Assembly: GCA_964400725.1 (NCBI GenBank)
Contig: CAYNVS010000001.1
Span: 124,001-188,000 of the forward strand
DNA: 64,000 nucleotides
Reading direction: 5' to 3'
Source of the DNA: CAYNVS01 sp964400725
GTDB lineage: Bacteria; Myxococcota_A; SURF-8; CAYNVS01
Each line of letters opens with the position of its first letter. Positions within the stretch are counted from its first letter, which is position 1. The notes beneath the pieces are model-generated. The model saw nothing but the letters and a program-made list of their open reading frames with translations, was not told the origin of the DNA and made no database searches. The position numbers and the translations under genes are program-made. Shown here in pieces: positions 9,803 to 19,047 of the stretch.

Positions 9803-10334
9803 AATGACTTCCAGCCTTTTCGTTGCCGCAAAAAAACCATTTGAAAACTTAGCTCTTCAAATAGTCGTCCGATTATAGTAAAGCGCTTCCGGTTTAATAT
9901 CAAGAAAAACGGTTTTTTTTGCTTCTCGCGTCTCGTTCAAACGTAAATCGACCGCGTTTTGCCAAACCGGCGTTTATTTTAAGCTAAACTCTTAACAATC
10001 TTTTCTCCTAAATTTTGTATTATAACTTTAAAACTTCTTTTTCAAAGTAAATTTGAAAAAAAAAGCGCGGCGCTGATGCGCGGACTCAAATCATCCGATT
10101 GTATCGGCGCCGCTTAAACCAGCGGGCGTCTGCGCGAATTCAAACAGAGCTTGACGCTTTTTTTCTCGTTTACCGCTTATTTTCGCATACGTCCGGCGGT
10201 TTTATTATGAAGGAAAACGGCGGAATTAATTTTATATAAACTCCGCGTTTCCCGCGACCTATACGGTTTACAGGAACGACTGAGGACGGGTTGGGGAGAA
10301 CTCGCGGAAATATCGCTTCCGGTCTCTAATTAGC
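9803..10334. other. Non-coding gap between divergent operons
   Basis: This stretch separates the minus-strand TPR operon from the plus-strand beta-oxidation operon. It is A+T-rich with several T and A runs. I see no convincing gene; an ATG-led frame of 10 codons at about 10207 has no supporting ribosome site. No tRNA-like or riboswitch-like structure was recognised. It presumably carries the two divergent promoters. Confidence 0.5.
9872..9877 (-). promoter_or_regulatory. Possible -10 box for the TPR/ExeA operon
   Basis: On the minus strand the hexamer reads TATAAT, 70 bases upstream of the TPR start. The nearest -35-like TTGATA is 20 bases away, which is longer than ideal, so only the -10 box is convincing. 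Confidence 0.35.
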
Positions 10335-10362
10335 TTGACAGAAAAACGCCGTATGCTATCTT
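10335..10362 (+). promoter_or_regulatory. Sigma-70-type promoter of the beta-oxidation operon
   Basis: TTGACA at 10335-10340 is a perfect -35 box. After a 16-base spacer comes TATCTT at 10357-10362, preceded by TG plus one base (an extended -10). Transcription would begin around 10369, inside the palindrome at 10365-10384 and about 27 bases before the ATG of the thiolase-like gene. Confidence 0.65.
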
Positions 10363-10364
10363 TA

Positions 10365-10384
10365 ATGAGTGAACGGTCATTCAT
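10365..10384. promoter_or_regulatory. Palindromic operator, TetR/FadR-like
   Basis: The 20-mer ATGAGTGAACGGTCATTCAT equals its own reverse complement at 16 of 20 positions, with half-sites of TGA(A/G)TGA type. This is close to the TGAATGA...TCATTCA sites bound by TetR-family fatty-acid-degradation repressors such as Bacillus FadR. It covers the predicted transcription start, an ideal repressor position, and precedes acyl-CoA oxidation genes. No TetR regulator gene lies in the window, so the binding protein is inferred. Confidence 0.6.
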
Positions 10385-10395
10385 AAAGGTCAACG

Positions 10396-11568
10396 ATGGA
10401 AATTTGCGATAAAAAACCGGTATGGCTGGTCGCGGCCGCAAGAAGCGCCTGCAAAAAGACGGGCGGAGAACTCTCGACGCTTCGCGCCGACGACGCTTTG
10501 TCAAAAGTAGCGCGGCAGATTTGCGCCGGAAGGCTCGCTTTGGAAAAAATAGAAAACGCTTTTTTCTGCGTCGGCTCTTTCGGTTCAGACTTCGAGCAAG
10601 GAGCCGCGTTCGCCGCGTCCGCCGCAAGGCTGTCGGGCTTTTTCGCTTCGTCGCCCGCTTTTTCCATCGTCGGTTCGTCGGCGGCTGGCGCAAGCGCCGC
10701 CGCAGTTTCGGCCTCTTTCATTTCCGAGGGAGCGTTCGAAAGCGGTCTTTGCGCCGGAGCGGATTTCCCTTCGCGGTCTCTTCCGTACGGTTTCAATCCT
10801 TCGCTAAACCCCGAAATTTACGCCGCAGATCCGTCGTTCTACGGAACAATAGGCGCGGTTGCGGAATTGATAGCCGGCCGCGAGGGCTTAACGCGCGAAG
10901 AAATGGACGAATGGACGTCTTTGTCGCGATCTCGCGCCGAAGCGGCAATAAAACGCGGCGAGGCGCTTTCGCAAATAACGCCGATTGAAATCGCCCGCGA
11001 CGAGCTGGGCGTTCCTCTTGAAAAGAAAATATGGGTTGAAACCGACGACTTGACGACAACCGCCGACTTCGCCAAAGCGAAAGGCGTTTATAAAAAAGAC
11101 GGACGGGTAACGGCCGCCAACAGCGCTCATTATTGCGACAACGTCTCTGCGTTCGTTTTGGCCGGAGGAGATTTTTGCGAAAAATACGGCGTTTCTCCCG
11201 TCTGCCGAATAGGCTTCCCCGCGTTGACGGCGGCGACTTCGGGCGACCCTCTTGAACCGGTCGTAAACGCAATTAATTCGGTTTTATCGCGGGAAGGGCT
11301 GGCCTTATCGGACGTCGAAGCCTTTGAAATAGACGAGCAGTGCGCAGCTATGCCGCTTGCTTTAATAAAGAGGCTTAGCCTTAATCCGCGGCTCGTCAAC
11401 CCCGACGGCGGAAGTTTGGCTTACGGCAATTGTTTCGGCGCTTCTTTCGCCCGCTTGATAACGGGCTGCGCCGCTAAAATGCAAAGGGAAAAAATATCGA
11501 GAATATTGGTCGCTCAATGCGCCGAGAACGGCGCGGGAGCGGCTGTTTTACTTACAAACGCAACATAG
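10396..11568 (+). CDS. Thiolase-superfamily protein lacking key catalytic residues
   Basis: The 390-residue length and fold pattern match type I thiolases, with N-terminal WLVAAARSACKKTGG, the central EEMDEWTSLSRSRAEAAIKRG region and C-terminal GGSLAYGNCFGAS. Yet the active site is changed. The nucleophilic Cys position (NRFCSSG in normal thiolase) reads SIVGSSAAG, with Gly93 in place of Cys. The conserved His of GHPLG is Asn345 (AYGNCFG). Only the second Cys (Cys375 in QCAENGAGAA) remains. The protein is therefore unlikely to perform normal acyl-CoA thiolysis. The ATG at 10396 follows an AAGG ribosome site. It is first in an operon with two FadN-like proteins and a canonical thiolase (16683-17876), which may supply the missing activity. 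Possible roles are structural partner, acyl-CoA binding or altered chemistry. Confidence 0.8.
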   Translation: MEICDKKPVWLVAAARSACKKTGGELSTLRADDALSKVARQICAGRLALEKIENAFFCVGSFGSDFEQGAAFAASAARLSGFFASSPAFSIVGSSAAGASAAAVSASFISEGAFESGLCAGADFPSRSLPYGFNPSLNPEIYAADPSFYGTIGAVAELIAGREGLTREEMDEWTSLSRSRAEAAIKRGEALSQITPIEIARDELGVPLEKKIWVETDDLTTTADFAKAKGVYKKDGRVTAANSAHYCDNVSAFVLAGGDFCEKYGVSPVCRIGFPALTAATSGDPLEPVVNAINSVLSREGLALSDVEAFEIDEQCAAMPLALIKRLSLNPRLVNPDGGSLAYGNCFGASFARLITGCAAKMQREKISRILVAQCAENGAGAAVLLTNAT

Positions 11569-11647
11569 ATTCATCTCGGCTGTCGCTCCATCTAAGAACG
11601 AACAAAACGGCGCTCTATAAAACAATTAAATATAAGGAGAAATTTTA

Positions 11648-14056
11648 ATGAAGGAAGCCGTCTTGTCTAAAGCCGTAGTAATAGGTTCGGGAGTCATGGG
11701 ACAGGGCATCGCCGCCGCTCTCGCAACTGCGGGCGTTCGCGTCGCTATGCTCGACATAATTCCTCCCAACGGATTAACCGAAGAGGAAAAAGCCGCCGGG
11801 CTCTCCGAGTCTTCCCCTGCATGGAGAAACAAAATAGCCGAAACCGGCCTGAAAAGAGCCGTTTCGGCGAAGCCGCCTCTATTTTACGCCGTCGAAGACG
11901 CGAAGTTAATAACGACGGGCAACGTTGCGGACAACCTCGACGAAGCCGAGGACGCGGATTGGATAATCGAAGCTGTTCCGGAGGTCGTAGCGATTAAGCG
12001 CAAACTTTACGGGGAATTAGAGAAACGTCTAAAGCCCGGCTGCGCGGTTACCAGCAACACTTCGGGCATACTTCTAGACGAACTTATGGAAGGAAGAAGC
12101 GAACTGTTCGTCAAACAGTTCTTTATTACGCACTTCTTCAATCCGGTTCGCTACATGAAGCTATTGGAAATAGTTTCGCACGACAAGGCCGACGAGAAAA
12201 TAGTTAATAAAATCATAGCATTTTCGCAAAAAATGCTCGGCAAAGGAATCGTTATTGCAAAGAACACGCCGGGGTTCGTAGCTAACCGCATCGGCATTCA
12301 GGCTTTAGGCCACGCATCGCAGCTGGCGGTGCGAATGAATTTGCCTCCCGAGGCGGCGGACTATTTGTCGGGAACGCTGATCGGAAGAGCGAACAGCGGC
12401 ACTTTTCGCACCATTGACGTAGTCGGCATCGACACCCTGGCCTTTGCCAGCGATCACCTGTACGACTCTCTCGCCTATGACGAACGCCGAGGCGAAACCA
12501 AGCTGCCGGAAATCACTCCGGCCATGGTTGAGAAAAAGCTGTGGGGAAGCAAAACGGGCGCCGGTTATTATAAAATGGAAAAGACGCCGGACGGCGGAAG
12601 AAACCTTTTGTCCCTCGATTATGCGACGCTGACGTTTAAGCCGCAGATTAATCCGTCTTTTCCATGGATGGCTGAAGCGGATAAAATTAAGAAGCTCGGC
12701 GAAAAACTGCGTTTCATATTCGCGCAGAACGACGAAGGCGCTACGTACGTCCGCAAAACGGTCGTCGCCTATCTTACTTACGCCGCCGAGAAGATACCGG
12801 AAATCGCAGATAGAATTTACATGGTGGACGACGCGATGCGCTGGGGATATAACTATTCGGTCGGGCCGTTCGAGCTGTGGGACGAACTCGGCGTCGAATA
12901 CATAGCCGGCCTGCTCAAGGCGGAAGGTTTGCCGGTTCCGCCGCTGGCAACGAGCCTGCTTGAGTCGGGAAACAAGACGTTTTATATCTCAAAAGACGGC
13001 GAGCGTTTGGACTTCGATCCGGCGACGCGGACTTATAAGGAAAAATTAATTGCGCAGTCGAAAGTCTCCGCGGCGAAAATCAAAACCGAAAAAGCCTCGC
13101 TTATTTTCGACGCGCCCGACGCCTGTTTCGCCGACGTAGGCGACGGCGTAAGCCTGCTGCTTCTCAAAACAAAGAACGGGACGCTTACCGACGGCGCGCT
13201 TGAAGCGATTGAAAAAGGCGTCAAACTCGCCGAGGAATCGGGAAACGCGGTAATTTTAAGCTCGGACGGACGTCATTTCTCAACCGGCGAGAATATTGCC
13301 GCGACGCTTGAGGCGGTTAAGGCCGCCTCTTGGGACGCAGTGGACGCTTACATAAGCCGTCTTCAACGCGCGGCGCAGACCGTTAAATACGCAAAAGTTC
13401 CCGTGGTTGCTGCGGTATTCGGTTCGTGCATTGGCGCGGGCGCGGAGCTGGCGGCGGGCGCAAGCGCGATCGTAGCGCATATTGATGCGCAGATGGGCTT
13501 GAACCAGACGTTCGCGGGATATATTCCGGCGTGCGGCGGAATGTTGACTCTTTACGAGAACTTCGAGAAGAGCCTTTCCGCGGGAGGGCCGATGCCCGCG
13601 TTGGAAAAGATATTTGAAATCGCGCTTTTTTCAAAAACGGCGGGAAACGCAAAAGAGGCGTTTAAGCTGGGCTATCTCGGCGCCAACGATAAGCTCTGCC
13701 GCAATCTCGACTCGCTGCTGGACGAGGCGAAAGAAATGGCGCTGGAACTGAAGGCCGCCGGTTTAGCGCCGCGCGCGCCGCGCGAATACAAACTGCCCGG
13801 CGAAGGCGGCGCCGCGGTTCTTTTAGAAAAAGCGGCGCAATGGGAGCGCGACGGTTTAACGGCTCCGCACGATCTCGTTATCGCCAAGGCGCTGGCCAAG
13901 GCGCTGACGGGCGGAAATATAAGCCCGAACGCCTCAATTTCCGAAGCGCAAGCTCTTGACATAGAGCGTCAAATATTTGTAGAATTGACCCAAAATGAAA
14001 ACTCGGCAAAGCGCATGGAGGCGATGGCCGCCAAAGGAAAGCCGCTTCGCAACTGA
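11648..14056 (+). CDS. FadN-like 3-hydroxyacyl-CoA dehydrogenase / altered enoyl-CoA hydratase fusion
   Basis: This 802-residue fusion has the FadN order, dehydrogenase first and crotonase second. The NAD-binding motif GSGVMGQGIAAALATAG lies near residues 13-29. The dehydrogenase catalytic elements SNTSG, THFFNP, LLEIV and GFVANRIG are all present. The crotonase domain starts near residue 490. Its first catalytic Glu is kept (Glu600 in GAGAELAAG), but the second, 20 residues later, is Gln620 (GLNQTFAGYIPACGG, against GLVEIGAGVIPAGGG in the paralogue). Hydratase activity is therefore doubtful while dehydrogenase activity should survive. The start follows an AAGGAGA ribosome site. It sits 79 bases after the thiolase-like gene, which is also catalytically altered, so the two diverged together. 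Confidence 0.88.
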   Translation: MKEAVLSKAVVIGSGVMGQGIAAALATAGVRVAMLDIIPPNGLTEEEKAAGLSESSPAWRNKIAETGLKRAVSAKPPLFYAVEDAKLITTGNVADNLDEAEDADWIIEAVPEVVAIKRKLYGELEKRLKPGCAVTSNTSGILLDELMEGRSELFVKQFFITHFFNPVRYMKLLEIVSHDKADEKIVNKIIAFSQKMLGKGIVIAKNTPGFVANRIGIQALGHASQLAVRMNLPPEAADYLSGTLIGRANSGTFRTIDVVGIDTLAFASDHLYDSLAYDERRGETKLPEITPAMVEKKLWGSKTGAGYYKMEKTPDGGRNLLSLDYATLTFKPQINPSFPWMAEADKIKKLGEKLRFIFAQNDEGATYVRKTVVAYLTYAAEKIPEIADRIYMVDDAMRWGYNYSVGPFELWDELGVEYIAGLLKAEGLPVPPLATSLLESGNKTFYISKDGERLDFDPATRTYKEKLIAQSKVSAAKIKTEKASLIFDAPDACFADVGDGVSLLLLKTKNGTLTDGALEAIEKGVKLAEESGNAVILSSDGRHFSTGENIAATLEAVKAASWDAVDAYISRLQRAAQTVKYAKVPVVAAVFGSCIGAGAELAAGASAIVAHIDAQMGLNQTFAGYIPACGGMLTLYENFEKSLSAGGPMPALEKIFEIALFSKTAGNAKEAFKLGYLGANDKLCRNLDSLLDEAKEMALELKAAGLAPRAPREYKLPGEGGAAVLLEKAAQWERDGLTAPHDLVIAKALAKALTGGNISPNASISEAQALDIERQIFVELTQNENSAKRMEAMAAKGKPLRN

Positions 14057-14162
14057 TTTTTTTGCGCCCGCTTTGTTCTTTCGCAATTATTGACAGAATT
14101 TTCTTCCGCGTTTTGACGGGCAAGCCGTCGAGCGTAAGTTCTTGAAATCGTTCAATTCGCAG

Positions 14163-14176
14163 GAAACGTGTGTTTC
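14163..14176. promoter_or_regulatory. Small inverted repeat upstream of the second FadN gene
   Basis: GAAAC-GTGT-GTTTC forms a perfect 5-4-5 inverted repeat 50 bases before the ATG at 14226, in a 169-base gap that also contains a TTGACA at 14090-14095 without a matching -10 box. It could be an operator or chance. Confidence 0.25.
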
Positions 14177-14225
14177 ATGCAGTTACTAGCCAGAGACAAA
14201 ACTTAAACAAGAAAAGGAGGATTCG

Positions 14226-16625
14226 ATGGCATACAAAATTAAGAAGGTTGCAGTGCTCGGCGCCGGAGTCATGGGCATTGGCATAGCCGCGCACCTCGCA
14301 AACGCGGGCATACCGAGCGTTCTGCTCGATATAGTGCCGCCCAACCTCACGGAAGAGGAGAAGGCGAGCAAGAAGAACCGCGACCGCTTCGCCGCCGGCG
14401 CCCTCGAAAAGGCCGTCGGAGCGAAAGGAAACATTCGGGCGTTCTTTGCCAACCGCCGTTCGAGCCTTGTCGAAATCGGCAACTTCGACGACGACCTTCA
14501 CAAGATAGCCGACTGCGACTGGATAGTCGAAGTCGTAGTCGAAAGGCTCGACATTAAGCGCAGCCTTTTTGAGAAAGTAGCCAAACACCGCAAGCCCGGC
14601 TCGATTATCAGCTCCAACACTTCGGGCATCAAGCTGCAAGACATGGTTGAAGGGTTCCCTGAGGAGTTCCAGCAGCACTTCCTTATTACCCACTTCTTCA
14701 ACCCGCCCCGCTATATGAAGCTCCTTGAGCTGGTAGCCGGCCCGAAGACCTCCCCCGAAGTCGTTAAGGCTCTGGCCGAGTTCGGCGAAGCCGAAATGGG
14801 CAAGGGAATCGTTTATGGAAAAGACACGCAGAACTTCGTCGCAAACCGCATCGGCGTTTACGGCATGGCCGGAACGATGCACCAAATGGCCGCCGACGGT
14901 CTGACGGTCGAGGAAGTGGACGCGATTACCGGATCCGCGATGGGACATAAGATGCCCACGTTCAAGACCGCCGACTTGGTCGGTCTGGACACTCTCGATC
15001 ACATCTTTAAAAACAGCTATGAAGCTCTTCCGAACGATGAACAGCGCGCCGCTTTCGTGCCGCCCGCATGGTGGGCCGACATGATTAAAAACGGCTGGTT
15101 CGGCGATAAGTCCAAGCAGGGATTCTACAAAAAGCTCAAGGGCGAAGGGAAGAAAGAAACCCTCCAGCTCGATTATAAGACGATGGAATACGTTCCGACC
15201 GTCAAGCCGAAGTTCGACATACTCAAGAAGTGCCGCAACATCGACGACGTAGGCGAACGCATTAAGACTCTGATCTCTTCCGACTGCAAAGCCGGTCAAT
15301 TTGCGTGGAAACTGACCGCCGGCGGATCTATTTACGCCGCCAACCGCATAGGCGAAATCGCGGACGACATCGTCCAGATCGACAACGCTATGAAGTTCGG
15401 TTTCGCATGGGAGCTCGGCCCCTTCGAGGTATGGGACGCCATCGGAGTGAAAGAGTCCATCGAGCGGATGGAAAAAGAAGGAATGAAAGTTCCCGAAGTC
15501 GCGAAGGAAGTCGTAACCAAGGGCGAAGGCTCGTGGTACGTGGTGCGCAACGGCGCGCGTTACTTCTGGGACGTAGTTTCCAAGTCCTACAAGCCGGAAG
15601 TCGTTAAGCCGCAAGAAATCAACCTCAAACTGCACAAGCAGGCCGTAAAGCCGCTCAAAGAAAACAGCGGCGCGTCCTTAATCGACTTGGGCGACGGCGT
15701 ACTGTGCTGCGAGTTCCACACCAAAATGAACGCCATCGACGGCGACGTCATTCAAATGATGATGGACGGTTTCGACGTCATGGAAAGCTCGGATCATTGG
15801 CGCGGCATGGTAATCGGCAACCAGAGCGAGTCGTTCTCGGTCGGCGCGAACCTCGCCATGATTATGATGCTTGCCATGGGCGGCGACTTCGCGACCATCG
15901 AACAGGCGGTCGTCGGTCTGCAGAACGCCAACATGAGAAGCCGCTATTCCAGCAAGCCGGTCGTAGCGGCCCCCTACGGCATGACGCTGGGCGGCGGATG
16001 CGAAGTGGCGATGGGCGCGGACGCCATTTGCGCGCACGGCGAACTTTACATGGGTCTTGTCGAAATCGGCGCCGGCGTCATTCCCGCCGGAGGCGGCACC
16101 ATGAACCTGCTCAAGCGCTATCTCGCCAAATTCCCGCCCGAATGGGAAACCGACCGCTTCCCGTACATTCAAAAAGTGTTCGAGTGCATCGGCATGGCGA
16201 AAGTTTCGCTCTCCGCGATGGAAGCCTGCGATTTGCAGTTCCTCCGTCCGGGCGATAAAATCGTAATGAACCGCGATCATCAGATTTATGCGGCGAAAAA
16301 GATGGTTCTGGGCATGGCCGAGGCTGGTTACAAACCGCCGCTTAAAGCCGACTGGCTGGTTTTGCCGGGCAAGAACGGATTCTCGACCTTCGAGATGGGT
16401 CTGTTCAACATGAAGATGGGCGGATTCATTACCGAATACGAATTCCATATCGCCAAGAAAATCGCGCACATCATCACCGGCGGCGACATCGAGCCGGGAT
16501 CGAAGGTTACGGAAGATTACCTGCTCGAACTGGAGCGCGAAGCCTTCATGTCGCTGGTCGGCGAGCCCAAGACCATCGAGCGTATGCAGTCGCTGCTTAC
16601 CACCGGCAAGCCTCTGCGCAACTAG
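14226..16625 (+). CDS. fadN: FadN-type 3-hydroxyacyl-CoA dehydrogenase / enoyl-CoA hydratase
   Basis: The 799-residue fusion performs two consecutive beta-oxidation steps, hydration of enoyl-CoA and NAD-dependent oxidation of 3-hydroxyacyl-CoA. The Rossmann motif GAGVMGIGIAAHLANAG is near residues 12-28. The dehydrogenase signature SNTSGIKLQDMVEG, THFFNPPRYMKLLELV and NFVANRIG are intact. In the C-terminal crotonase domain both catalytic Glu residues are present, Glu593 (GGGCEVAMGA) and Glu613 (GLVEIGAG), 20 residues apart as in classical hydratases. A strong AAGGAGG ribosome site precedes the ATG. The fadA-like thiolase follows after 57 bases, reproducing the fadN-fadA pairing known from Bacillus. 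It is clearly the functional counterpart of the altered paralogue upstream. Confidence 0.92.
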   Translation: MAYKIKKVAVLGAGVMGIGIAAHLANAGIPSVLLDIVPPNLTEEEKASKKNRDRFAAGALEKAVGAKGNIRAFFANRRSSLVEIGNFDDDLHKIADCDWIVEVVVERLDIKRSLFEKVAKHRKPGSIISSNTSGIKLQDMVEGFPEEFQQHFLITHFFNPPRYMKLLELVAGPKTSPEVVKALAEFGEAEMGKGIVYGKDTQNFVANRIGVYGMAGTMHQMAADGLTVEEVDAITGSAMGHKMPTFKTADLVGLDTLDHIFKNSYEALPNDEQRAAFVPPAWWADMIKNGWFGDKSKQGFYKKLKGEGKKETLQLDYKTMEYVPTVKPKFDILKKCRNIDDVGERIKTLISSDCKAGQFAWKLTAGGSIYAANRIGEIADDIVQIDNAMKFGFAWELGPFEVWDAIGVKESIERMEKEGMKVPEVAKEVVTKGEGSWYVVRNGARYFWDVVSKSYKPEVVKPQEINLKLHKQAVKPLKENSGASLIDLGDGVLCCEFHTKMNAIDGDVIQMMMDGFDVMESSDHWRGMVIGNQSESFSVGANLAMIMMLAMGGDFATIEQAVVGLQNANMRSRYSSKPVVAAPYGMTLGGGCEVAMGADAICAHGELYMGLVEIGAGVIPAGGGTMNLLKRYLAKFPPEWETDRFPYIQKVFECIGMAKVSLSAMEACDLQFLRPGDKIVMNRDHQIYAAKKMVLGMAEAGYKPPLKADWLVLPGKNGFSTFEMGLFNMKMGGFITEYEFHIAKKIAHIITGGDIEPGSKVTEDYLLELEREAFMSLVGEPKTIERMQSLLTTGKPLRN

Positions 16626-16682
16626 TATTTTTTAACGAAAACAACGGTTTAACCGAATTTATACCTTGAAAGGAGAAAAGCT

Positions 16683-17876
16683 ATGGCTATGCACGAAGCG
16701 GTAATAGTCGCTGCAAAAAGGAGCCCGATTGGCAAAGCGAAACGCGGAACGCTCAAATACGGTCGCGTCGAAGATTTTTCCAAGCCCGTCATTCAGAAAA
16801 TTCTTGAAATCACCGGCGTAAAGCCCGAAGAAATAGACGATTTCTTCGTCGGCTGCGCCATGCCAGAGGCCGAGCAGGGGATGAACATCGCCCGAATTAT
16901 CGGTTTCTATTCCGGTTTAGGCGAGAAAGTGCCAGCCGTAACCATCAACAGATTCTGCTCCTCCGGCCTTGAAACCATCTCAATCGCCACCGCCAAAATA
17001 GCCGCCGGATGGCAGAAAATAAGCATCGCGGGCGGAGCCGAGACGATGAGCTGGATACCGATGGGCGGAAACAAAATAGTGGGACATCCGGCGATTTCGG
17101 CCAATATGCCCGAAATTTATACATCCATGGGAAACACCGCCGAGGTTGTGGTGGAACGTTACGGCCAAGAGTTTAACCTTACCCGCGAAGAGCTCGATAA
17201 ATTCGCCTACGCCAGCCAGATGAAGGCCAGCAAAGCGATAGCCGACGGCGTTTTCAAAGAGGAAATCGTTCCGGTCGAATACGAGGCGTGGAAAGACGGC
17301 AAGAAAACCATTAAGGTGTTTGACATGGACGAAGGTCCCCGCGCCGATACGACGCTGGAAGGCTTAGGCAAATTAAAAGGAGCGTTTAAGGCTAAGGGCG
17401 GAATCGTAACCGCGGGCAACTCGTCGCAGATGAACGACGGGGCGGCCTACGTAATGCTGATGGAAAAAGAGGAAGCGAAGAAGCGCGGACTCGAAATTCT
17501 CGGACGTTTGGTTGACTATCAGGTCGCCGGCGTGCCCCCTGAGGCGATGGGCATCGGCCCGGCGTTCGCCATTCCGAAGCTGCTTGACCATGTCGGATTG
17601 AAAACTACCGACATCGACCTGTACGAGATTAACGAAGCCTTCGCGAGCCAAGCTCTTTACAGCATCCGTAAAATCGGCATCGAGGGTTTAATGGATCGCA
17701 TCAACGTCCACGGCGGCGCGATTGCCTTAGGCCATCCGCTTGGCTGCACCGGCGCGAAGCTGACCGTTCAGTTGCTGCACGAAATGAAAAGGCGCGACGC
17801 GCGTTACGGCATCGTTTCGATGTGCATCGGCGGCGGCATGGGCGCGGCCGGTTTGTTTGAGCGCGTTAAGGCGTAA
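16683..17876 (+). CDS. fadA: Acetyl-CoA C-acyltransferase (3-ketoacyl-CoA thiolase)
   Basis: This 397-residue type I thiolase catalyses the last beta-oxidation step, CoA-dependent cleavage of 3-ketoacyl-CoA. The catalytic residues are all present: Cys92 in NRFCSSGLETI, His351 in GGAIALGHPLGCTGA and Cys381 in MCIGGGMGAAG, with the NEAFA motif between them. An AAAGGAGA ribosome site lies just before the ATG. It is the last gene of the operon and is followed by an intrinsic terminator. It pairs with the intact FadN upstream and contrasts with the degenerate thiolase-like gene at the head of the operon. Confidence 0.94.
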   Translation: MAMHEAVIVAAKRSPIGKAKRGTLKYGRVEDFSKPVIQKILEITGVKPEEIDDFFVGCAMPEAEQGMNIARIIGFYSGLGEKVPAVTINRFCSSGLETISIATAKIAAGWQKISIAGGAETMSWIPMGGNKIVGHPAISANMPEIYTSMGNTAEVVVERYGQEFNLTREELDKFAYASQMKASKAIADGVFKEEIVPVEYEAWKDGKKTIKVFDMDEGPRADTTLEGLGKLKGAFKAKGGIVTAGNSSQMNDGAAYVMLMEKEEAKKRGLEILGRLVDYQVAGVPPEAMGIGPAFAIPKLLDHVGLKTTDIDLYEINEAFASQALYSIRKIGIEGLMDRINVHGGAIALGHPLGCTGAKLTVQLLHEMKRRDARYGIVSMCIGGGMGAAGLFERVKA

Positions 17877-17897
17877 CAAACAATTTTGCCCAAAAAG

Positions 17898-17921
17898 AAG
17901 GCGGCTTATGCCGCCTTTTTT
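17898..17921 (+). terminator. Intrinsic terminator of the beta-oxidation operon
   Basis: AAGGCGGC and GCCGCCTT form an 8-bp stem around a TTAT loop, followed by a T-run. It lies 21 bases after the thiolase stop. Confidence 0.85.
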
Positions 17922-18020
17922 ATTTTGCGGCGTTTACAAAACTAGGCAAACGATTATTATTAAAAACGAGATGCTGGTAATACCTCGATTTTTAACCGTT
18001 TTGCGAGGAGTTTAATTTTA

Positions 18021-19001
18021 ATGAAAAGCCTATTCCTTTATATAATCGCAGCGGCGGCTTTCATAGCGGCGGGCTGCGGCTCAACCGGCGGCGAAGAGAA
18101 AAAAACGCCGATAGACCCAAACGTTGACGGAACGCTCGCTTACGACAAAATCTCATACAAACTTCCGTATGAAGGCGGGGACGAATCTCTCGACATTGAT
18201 TTGGTAATTTACGCGCCGACCGTAAAAGAGAAATATCCTCTCGTTCTCTTTACTCACGGTTTTTTATTAAGTCCCGACGGTTACTTTACTTACGCGCAAA
18301 GGCTCGCTTCATACGGTTTCGCAGTCGTCATGCCGCAAATGCCCGGAACGCTTACATCTCCTAAAACGCACAAACAGCAGGCCGCTTATTTAAAAGCGAT
18401 ACTCGACTGGGCGCTGGGAGCGGGAAGCGCGACCGGGGGCGTTCTTGAAGGAAAAGTGGACGCGACGAGGGTTGGGGTAAGCGGACACTCGATGGGCGGC
18501 AAGCTGTCGATGCTGCTTGCAAGTTCGGACGCTCGCGTCAAAGCGGCTTTTTTGGTAGATCCGGTCGATTCCGGCCCGCCGACAGGCGGCGACGCTGCCG
18601 ATTATCCCTCGGTAACGCCGGAGCTGATGCCTCAAGTAGCAATTCCGTTCGTCGCTTTAGGCGAAACGATTAATTCGGCAGGCGGTTCGTGCGCTCCCGG
18701 CGACAATAATTACGAGCAATATTACGCCTATGCGCAAAGCCCGGCATTAAAGATAACCATGACCAGCGCAAACCACATGTCGTTTCTCGACGACCCGGAC
18801 TGCGGCTTGGCTTGCGCGATTTGCAAAAAAGGAACCGACGACCCTGCGGTTACCCGATTGTTGACGTTAAAATATATGACGGCTTTTTATTTGATGGAAT
18901 TTTACGACCGATTGGAATTAAAAGATTACCTTACTGGCGCCCAAATGAAGCTTGACGCGGACGCTTCGCTCGCGGAATTTGAATCGAAGAACGGATTTTA
19001 A
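18021..19001 (+). CDS. Alpha/beta-hydrolase lipoprotein (chlorophyllase/PET-hydrolase-like fold)
   Basis: A signal peptide with lipobox FIAAGC (Cys19) anchors this 326-residue protein at the envelope. The hydrolase core shows the oxyanion element FTHGF (residues 77-81), the nucleophile elbow GHSMGG (Ser157), an Asp in FLVDPVDSG and a His in SANHMSF, consistent with a Ser-Asp-His triad. Four Cys residues near the C-terminal half (CAPGD, CGLACAIC) may form disulfides outside the cytoplasm. The layout resembles chlorophyllase and dienelactone-hydrolase relatives acting on esters. The substrate cannot be told. The GAGGAG ribosome site and ATG at 18021 are clear. It is separated from the fad operon by a terminator and appears to be transcribed alone. 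Confidence 0.85.
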   Translation: MKSLFLYIIAAAAFIAAGCGSTGGEEKKTPIDPNVDGTLAYDKISYKLPYEGGDESLDIDLVIYAPTVKEKYPLVLFTHGFLLSPDGYFTYAQRLASYGFAVVMPQMPGTLTSPKTHKQQAAYLKAILDWALGAGSATGGVLEGKVDATRVGVSGHSMGGKLSMLLASSDARVKAAFLVDPVDSGPPTGGDAADYPSVTPELMPQVAIPFVALGETINSAGGSCAPGDNNYEQYYAYAQSPALKITMTSANHMSFLDDPDCGLACAICKKGTDDPAVTRLLTLKYMTAFYLMEFYDRLELKDYLTGAQMKLDADASLAEFESKNGF

Positions 19002-19047
19002 ACGAAAATCGTTGTAATTTACAATTACAATTGCGGCGTTTCGTTTG

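Noticed and set aside
14090..14095. TTGACA before the second FadN gene as a separate promoter
   Set aside because: No acceptable -10 hexamer lies 16-18 bases downstream, so a single operon transcript is simpler.
14175..15635. 486-codon frame antisense to the second FadN gene
   Set aside because: It lies wholly opposite a gene with intact family motifs; the product is low-quality and lacks a ribosome site. It is a codon-bias shadow.
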